Of a stretch of DNA of 64,000 nt, positions 60,254 to 64,000 are shown piece by piece. Position 1 is the first letter of the stretch; each line of letters opens with the position of its first letter. A program made the translations under genes and the position numbers. The DNA comes from an uncultured Aquimarina sp. (GTDB taxonomy: Bacteria; Bacteroidota; Bacteroidia; Flavobacteriales; Flavobacteriaceae), in contig CANNFM010000017.1 in NCBI GenBank assembly GCA_947503835.1, positions 62,001 to 126,000 on the forward strand, written 5' to 3'. The notes beneath the pieces are model-generated. The model did no database searches. It was not told the origin of the DNA and saw only the letters and a program-made list of their open reading frames with translations.

Positions 60254-61407
60254 ACTTTTACCTGTAATCTATTTATAGCTTCTCTTATATTTTCTTTAGT
60301 AACGCATAATGAAAAACGAATATATCCTTTACCATTACTACCAAAGATATCTCCTGGAGCAATGAATATATCATTCTGATAAAGAATAGTATCAATAAAG
60401 TCTATGGCGTCTAAACCTTCTGGTAATTTAGCCCAAACAAACATTCCTTTAGCAGTTTTATCATAAGTACATTCTAAAAGATCTGCCAATTCCCATATTA
60501 GTTCTCTTCGCTTTTTATAGATTACATTCATTTTATGAAACCAGTCATCAGAAATCTGTAATGCAGCAATTGCTCCTTTTTGTATACCCTGAAACATACC
60601 ACTATCCATATTACTTTTTACCTTCAGAACAGCTTCGATCTTATCAGCACTACCACTTACCATTCCTACTCTCCAACCGGCCATATTAAAAGTCTTACTT
60701 AGAGAGTTTAACTCCAGAGCCACTTCTTTTGCACCATCTATTGATAAGATGCTCAATGGGCTATCATTAAGAATAAAACTATAGGGGTTATCTTTCACCA
60801 ATAGGATACTATGTTTTTTTGCAAAATCAATCATTTTTTTAAACATCTCAACATTACCAGAGGCTCCTGTTGGCATATTAGGATAGTTAACCCACATAAT
60901 CTTAACCTTACTTAAATCTTTTTTTGAAAGGCTATGAAAATCAGGTTCCCATCCATTTTTTTCTACCAAATCATAAAAAACCGGTTTTGCTCCTACTAAA
61001 TTAGTTACCGACGTGTACGTAGGATACCCTGGATTGGGCACCAAAACCTCATCTCCTGGATTAAGATACGCTAACGAAATGTGCATAATACCCTCTTTAG
61101 ACCCCATTAAAGGTAAAATTTCATTATCAGGATTTAAAGACACTTTGTATTTGTCATTATAAAATTTTGATATCGCAAGGCGAAGCTCTGGTATACCTTG
61201 ATAGCTTTGATATTTATGTGCGCCATCAACCACTACAGCGTCCTGAATAGCTTGTACTACTTCTTTTGGAGGATCCAAGTCTGGACTACCAATAGCCATA
61301 TTAAGAATTGGTTTTCCTGAAGCTACAAGGCCTCTTACCTCCCTCAATTTTTTTGAGAAATAATATTCTTCTATTGTCTCTAATCTTTTAGCTGTCTGAA
61401 TACTCAT
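60250..61407 (-). CDS. PLP aminotransferase for Phe/Tyr synthesis
   Basis: 385 aa class I/II aminotransferase. PLP Lys in NSLSKTFNMAGWRVGMVSG near 240-255, PNPGYPTYTSVTNLVGAKPVFYDL near 120, and VKDNPYSFI for the PLP-Asp/Tyr region. Aromatic or related amino acids as substrates are inferred from its place between prephenate dehydratase and dehydrogenase; an aspartate/alanine-type specificity cannot be excluded. Overlaps its upstream neighbour by 4 bp. Confidence 0.88.
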   Translation of the reverse strand: MSIQTAKRLETIEEYYFSKKLREVRGLVASGKPILNMAIGSPDLDPPKEVVQAIQDAVVVDGAHKYQSYQGIPELRLAISKFYNDKYKVSLNPDNEILPLMGSKEGIMHISLAYLNPGDEVLVPNPGYPTYTSVTNLVGAKPVFYDLVEKNGWEPDFHSLSKKDLSKVKIMWVNYPNMPTGASGNVEMFKKMIDFAKKHSILLVKDNPYSFILNDSPLSILSIDGAKEVALELNSLSKTFNMAGWRVGMVSGSADKIEAVLKVKSNMDSGMFQGIQKGAIAALQISDDWFHKMNVIYKKRRELIWELADLLECTYDKTAKGMFVWAKLPEGLDAIDFIDTILYQNDIFIAPGDIFGSNGKGYIRFSLCVTKENIREAINRLQVKV

Positions 61408-62234
61408 CCGTTTTGGTTTTTATATTCTCCTAAGACTTTTAGTTCTAAGGCCATAATTTTTAAAATAGACATTGCTTTTGCATAATTTTCATAATCATTA
61501 AAAGTAACATCAACAAAAAAAGAATATTTCCAAGGCATATCAATAATTGGCAAGGATTGTATCTTGGTTAAATTTAAATTGCAATCACTCATTACATTTA
61601 GCACCGTTGCTAAACTTCCTCTTTTATGATCTGAAAGAAATTTCAAAGATGCTTTATTGATTTGTTTTTTATCAACTCCAGAATCTTCTCTGGTATTTAA
61701 GATAAAAAACCTGGTGCTGTTTGATTTAATAGTTTGAATCTCTTTGGCCAAAATATTCAATTGGTAAATATTTGCTGCGGTCTCTCCTGCAACAGCTGCT
61801 ACTCCTTTTATTTGATTCTCCTGAATTCTTTTAGCCACATCTGCAGTATCTGCATCTTCTACCAACTTAATATGAGAATGTTCTCTAAAAAACTCTTTAC
61901 ACTGCAACAAGGCCATGGGATGAGAATACACCTCTTTAATATCAGAAATATTTTGCCCCTCTAAAGCCATTAAACAATGGTGAATTGGTAAGAAATACTC
62001 GCCACTAATCGTTAGATCATGTTCATCAATGTATGCATAGTTAGGAATAATCGATCCGGCTATAGAATTTTCTATTGCCATTACTGCATCTGTGCTTTTT
62101 TGATTCTCAAGACTATGCACTAGTTCCTGAAATGACATACATTCATCAACATCTACATTCTCCCCAAAGTATGCTTGCGCAACTCCGTGGTGATATGATC
62201 CTTTTATGCCTTGTATGGCTACTCTTTGCTCCAA
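61404..62234 (-). CDS. pheA: Prephenate dehydratase with ACT domain
   Basis: 276 aa. PDT domain 1-190 with RVAIQGIKGSYHHGVAQAYF, HPMALLQCKEFF and the catalytic NSTRFFIL. ACT domain 195-270 (SLKFLSDHKRGSLATVLNVMSDCNLNLTKIQSLPIIDMPWKYSFFVDV). The position of the canonical Phe-binding ESRP motif reads QSLP, so classic feedback inhibition may be weak, fitting the RNA attenuator upstream. Start is TTG at 62234: no ATG lies near the conserved N-terminus (next Met at 33). First gene of the operon. Confidence 0.92.
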   Translation of the reverse strand: MEQRVAIQGIKGSYHHGVAQAYFGENVDVDECMSFQELVHSLENQKSTDAVMAIENSIAGSIIPNYAYIDEHDLTISGEYFLPIHHCLMALEGQNISDIKEVYSHPMALLQCKEFFREHSHIKLVEDADTADVAKRIQENQIKGVAAVAGETAANIYQLNILAKEIQTIKSNSTRFFILNTREDSGVDKKQINKASLKFLSDHKRGSLATVLNVMSDCNLNLTKIQSLPIIDMPWKYSFFVDVTFNDYENYAKAMSILKIMALELKVLGEYKNQNG

Positions 62235-62250
62235 ATTCTATAAATTTTAT

Positions 62251-62280
62251 TAAAAAAAAATCCCGATTTTCATCGGGATT
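62251..62280 (-). terminator. Attenuator terminator of the Phe/Tyr operon
   Basis: On the minus strand AATCCCGAT (62272-62280) pairs with ATCGGGATT (62259-62267) across a 4-base loop, and the stem runs straight into eight T residues. It lies 17 bp upstream of the pheA start, where it would stop transcription of the whole operon. The 5' arm also pairs perfectly with 62314-62322 in the leader, forming the competing antiterminator. Confidence 0.85.
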
Positions 62281-62304
62281 CAAACTATATATTTTAACTC
62301 GTAG

Positions 62305-62382
62305 TTACATAGCAATCCCGATCCCTCTTTTAAAATAAAAGAAGAAAAAATAAAATCGGTTCCAAGTAAATACGTTATTCAT
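62305..62382 (-). CDS. Aromatic-rich leader peptide of the Phe/Tyr operon
   Basis: ATG at 62382 to TAA at 62305, 25 aa. The N-terminal 17 residues are MNNVFTWNRFYFFFFYF: seven Phe, two Tyr and one Trp, followed by KRGIGIAM. Codons 20-24 (GGG ATC GGG ATT GCT) contain the segment that pairs with the terminator arm. A ribosome stalled on scarce Phe- or Tyr-tRNA at codons 10-17 leaves it free, while a ribosome reaching the stop covers it. This is the classic layout of a leader peptide in transcription attenuation. No Shine-Dalgarno is present, as for most genes in this phylum. Confidence 0.85.
   Translation of the reverse strand: MNNVFTWNRFYFFFFYFKRGIGIAM
62314..62322 (-). promoter_or_regulatory. 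Antiterminator segment of the Phe/Tyr attenuator
   Basis: ATCGGGATT on the minus strand, identical to the 3' terminator arm. It is therefore perfectly complementary to the 5' arm at 62272-62280, and the 2:3 and 3:4 pairings exclude each other. It lies inside the leader-peptide codons. Confidence 0.8.
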
Positions 62383-62572
62383 TGTCTTGTTAATATGGTG
62401 CTAAAGTAGCTAAAACTATTACTATTTAAAATCTTTTTTAATTTTTTTCATCACTTCTATGGCATTATCATCATATTCTAAATAATTACAAAGTATCAAT
62501 GCAATTTTACAAACAAAAACATACATCTATTAATAATCTTCTATTTTCTCAACTACTAACAAACGTTCGTAT

Positions 62573-63760
62573 TTATATCACTCCCAGCTCTTTACCTACT
62601 TTAGTAAAAGCTTTTATTGCTTTTTCGAGATGATGACGATCATGTGCTGCAGATAACTGAACTCTAATCCTTGCTTTTCCTTTAGGCACAACTGGGTAAA
62701 AGAATCCGATTACATAAATTCCTTCTTCTAATAATTTAGCGGCAAATTCCTGGGCTAATTTTGCTTCATACAACATAACAGGAACTATAGGATGGTCACC
62801 ATGCATAATATCAAACCCAGCCTTTGTCATTTCTGACCTAAAGTACTTGGTGTTATCTTCTAATTTATCTCTAAGTTCGGTAGATGAGCTTAGTACATCT
62901 AAAACTCTTATAGAGGCACCTACAATTGATGGTGCCACTGTATTAGAAAACAAATAAGGTCGGGATCGTTGTCTAAGCATATCAACAATTTCTTTTCTGG
63001 CTGCAGTAAACCCTCCTGATGCTCCTCCTAATGCTTTGCCATAGGTTCCGGTAATGATATCAATACGCCCCATTACATTGCGATATTCGTGTGTACCTCT
63101 ACCTGTTTTACCAAGAAATCCCGTAGAATGACATTCATCTATCATCACCATAGCTCCATACTTGTCGGCCAGATCGCAAATTTTGTCTAATTGTGCAATC
63201 GTTCCGTCCATTGAGAATGACCCATCGGTTACTATCAGTTTTCTTCTTGCATCCTCGGCTTGCACTAATTGCTTTTCGAGATCTACCATATTATTATGTT
63301 CATATCTAAAACGCCTAGCTTTGCATAATCGAATTCCGTCAATAATAGAAGCATGATTCAATGCATCAGAAATAATTGCATCCTCAGGGCCTAAAATAGG
63401 TTCAAACGCCCCTCCATTAGCATCAAAGGCCGCTGCATAGAGAATACAATCTTCCATGCCCAAAAATTCTGCAGTCTTTCGTTCTAGTTCTTTATGTATG
63501 TCCTGAGTACCACAAATAAAGCGAACAGAAGATAAGCCATATCCATGAGAGTCAATTGCTTTTTTACCTGCCTCTATTACTTCAGGATGTGACGAAAGAC
63601 CTAAATAATTGTTAGCGCAAAAATTTAATACATCGTTTACTTCAGTAGTATTTATTTCGGCTCCTTGCGGAGTAGTGATAATGCGTTCTGACTTATACAG
63701 TCCAGCTGCTTTTATCTCATCAAGTTCTTTCTGTATTTCTTCTTTTATATTTGAAAACAT
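62573..63760 (-). CDS. kbl: Glycine C-acetyltransferase (2-amino-3-ketobutyrate CoA ligase)
   Basis: 395 aa PLP enzyme of the alpha-oxoamine synthase family. Full length; PLP-Lys in TGTYGKALGGASGGFTA near 240, DECHSTGFLGKTGRG near 205, and NNYLGLSSHPEVIEAGKKA near 50. With threonine dehydrogenase (partial gene immediately upstream in transcription) it converts threonine via 2-amino-3-ketobutyrate to glycine and acetyl-CoA. The gap to the tdh stop is 56 bp. Confidence 0.95.
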   Translation of the reverse strand: MFSNIKEEIQKELDEIKAAGLYKSERIITTPQGAEINTTEVNDVLNFCANNYLGLSSHPEVIEAGKKAIDSHGYGLSSVRFICGTQDIHKELERKTAEFLGMEDCILYAAAFDANGGAFEPILGPEDAIISDALNHASIIDGIRLCKARRFRYEHNNMVDLEKQLVQAEDARRKLIVTDGSFSMDGTIAQLDKICDLADKYGAMVMIDECHSTGFLGKTGRGTHEYRNVMGRIDIITGTYGKALGGASGGFTAARKEIVDMLRQRSRPYLFSNTVAPSIVGASIRVLDVLSSSTELRDKLEDNTKYFRSEMTKAGFDIMHGDHPIVPVMLYEAKLAQEFAAKLLEEGIYVIGFFYPVVPKGKARIRVQLSAAHDRHHLEKAIKAFTKVGKELGVI

Positions 63761-63816
63761 GTGTTCTATTTTTTATTCTTAAACTGTAATTTTATAATTC
63801 ATACATTGATGAGGCA

Positions 63817-64000
63817 TCAAAATAGTAAAGTCTCCAGGTTTTTTGAACCTGTTTTATATTGCTCTCTTAGTTTCTCTACCATAGTTTTGGTAATCATTTC
63901 AAGATCAAATTCGGGTTTCCATCTCCAATCTCTTGCCGCAACAGAGTCGTCAATTGTTTTTGGCCATCGCGAAGCAATATCTTGTCTAAAATCTGGTTGA
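63817..64000 (-). CDS. L-threonine 3-dehydrogenase, short-chain type (C-terminal part only)
   Basis: A minus-strand frame entering at the right edge and ending in TGA at 63817-63819. The readable tail includes QPDFRQDIASRWPKTIDDSV, AARDWRWKPEFDLEMITKTM and VEKLREQYK, which match the C-terminus of the NAD-dependent epimerase-like threonine dehydrogenases. Together with kbl this forms the threonine degradation pair. About 60 codons are present; the rest lies outside the window. Confidence 0.85.
   Translation of the reverse strand, partial: QPDFRQDIASRWPKTIDDSVAARDWRWKPEFDLEMITKTMVEKLREQYKTGSKNLETLLF

Noticed and set aside
1..64000. CRISPR array, prophage or large IS
   Set aside because: No regularly spaced direct repeats, phage structural genes, integrases or transposases were seen anywhere in the window.

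Overview
The window is AT-rich chromosomal DNA from a member of the Bacteroidota, most likely a marine gliding Flavobacteriaceae of the Aquimarina/Kordia type (family-level inference; the genus is a guess). Support: gldB-gldC gliding genes, two large secreted proteins ending in type IX secretion (Por) sorting domains, several promoters with the Bacteroidota -7 element TAnnTTTG, few Shine-Dalgarno sequences, several TTG/GTG starts, and flavobacterial versions of FtsZ, DnaG and MraZ.

Layout. 1-6.5 kb: a possible gene tail, a GAF histidine kinase, an alanine dehydrogenase-like enzyme, a bactofilin-like membrane protein, an NTF2-like protein and a GNAT-YoaP fusion, separated by long gene-poor gaps. 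6.6-12.6 kb: an apparent bicarbonate-transport module with SbtA, a small membrane protein, a LysR regulator, a 103-aa protein, and a four-gene run (RsiV-like lipoprotein, CutA-like protein, YitT, secreted NTF2-like protein). Three promoters here share one AT-rich box at a fixed distance from the -7 element. A 150-bp MITE-like element lies in the same region. 12.7-14.1 kb: a small protein, a hairpin-rich gap, tRNA-Arg(TCG) and a YqeY protein.

14.2-30.3 kb is a complete dcw cluster on the minus strand: mraZ-rsmH-ftsL-ftsI-murE-mraY-[four-helix-bundle gene]-murD-ftsW-murG-murC-ftsQ-ftsA-ftsZ. It is preceded by three MraZ boxes next to a -7 element and ends in a strong terminator. It covers peptidoglycan precursor synthesis and septation. 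30.5-37.3 kb: an alpha/beta hydrolase, EngB, a repeat-containing secreted protein, GldC/GldB, NadE and an atypical response regulator. 37.3-48.9 kb: DnaG, a 1005-aa secreted protein, an ECF sigma/membrane protein/barrel operon, a polyprenyl synthase, RlmN and a two-domain secreted protein. 49.2-58.2 kb: QueA, AroA, a MazG-like protein, two tandem DUF3857 proteins, Dtd, RsgA and a small secreted protein.

58.3-62.4 kb is a Phe/Tyr operon: prephenate dehydratase, aminotransferase, prephenate dehydrogenase, and DAHP synthase fused to chorismate mutase. Upstream is a short ORF encoding a peptide with 7 Phe, 2 Tyr and 1 Trp among 25 residues. It overlaps an antiterminator segment that competes with a U-tailed terminator, giving a complete attenuator just before the first structural gene. 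The window ends with kbl and the 3' end of a short-chain threonine dehydrogenase (threonine degradation).

The observations I rate highest are the aromatic leader-peptide attenuator, the three-promoter box around sbtA/lysR, and a LuxR-type response regulator with Glu at the phosphoacceptor position.
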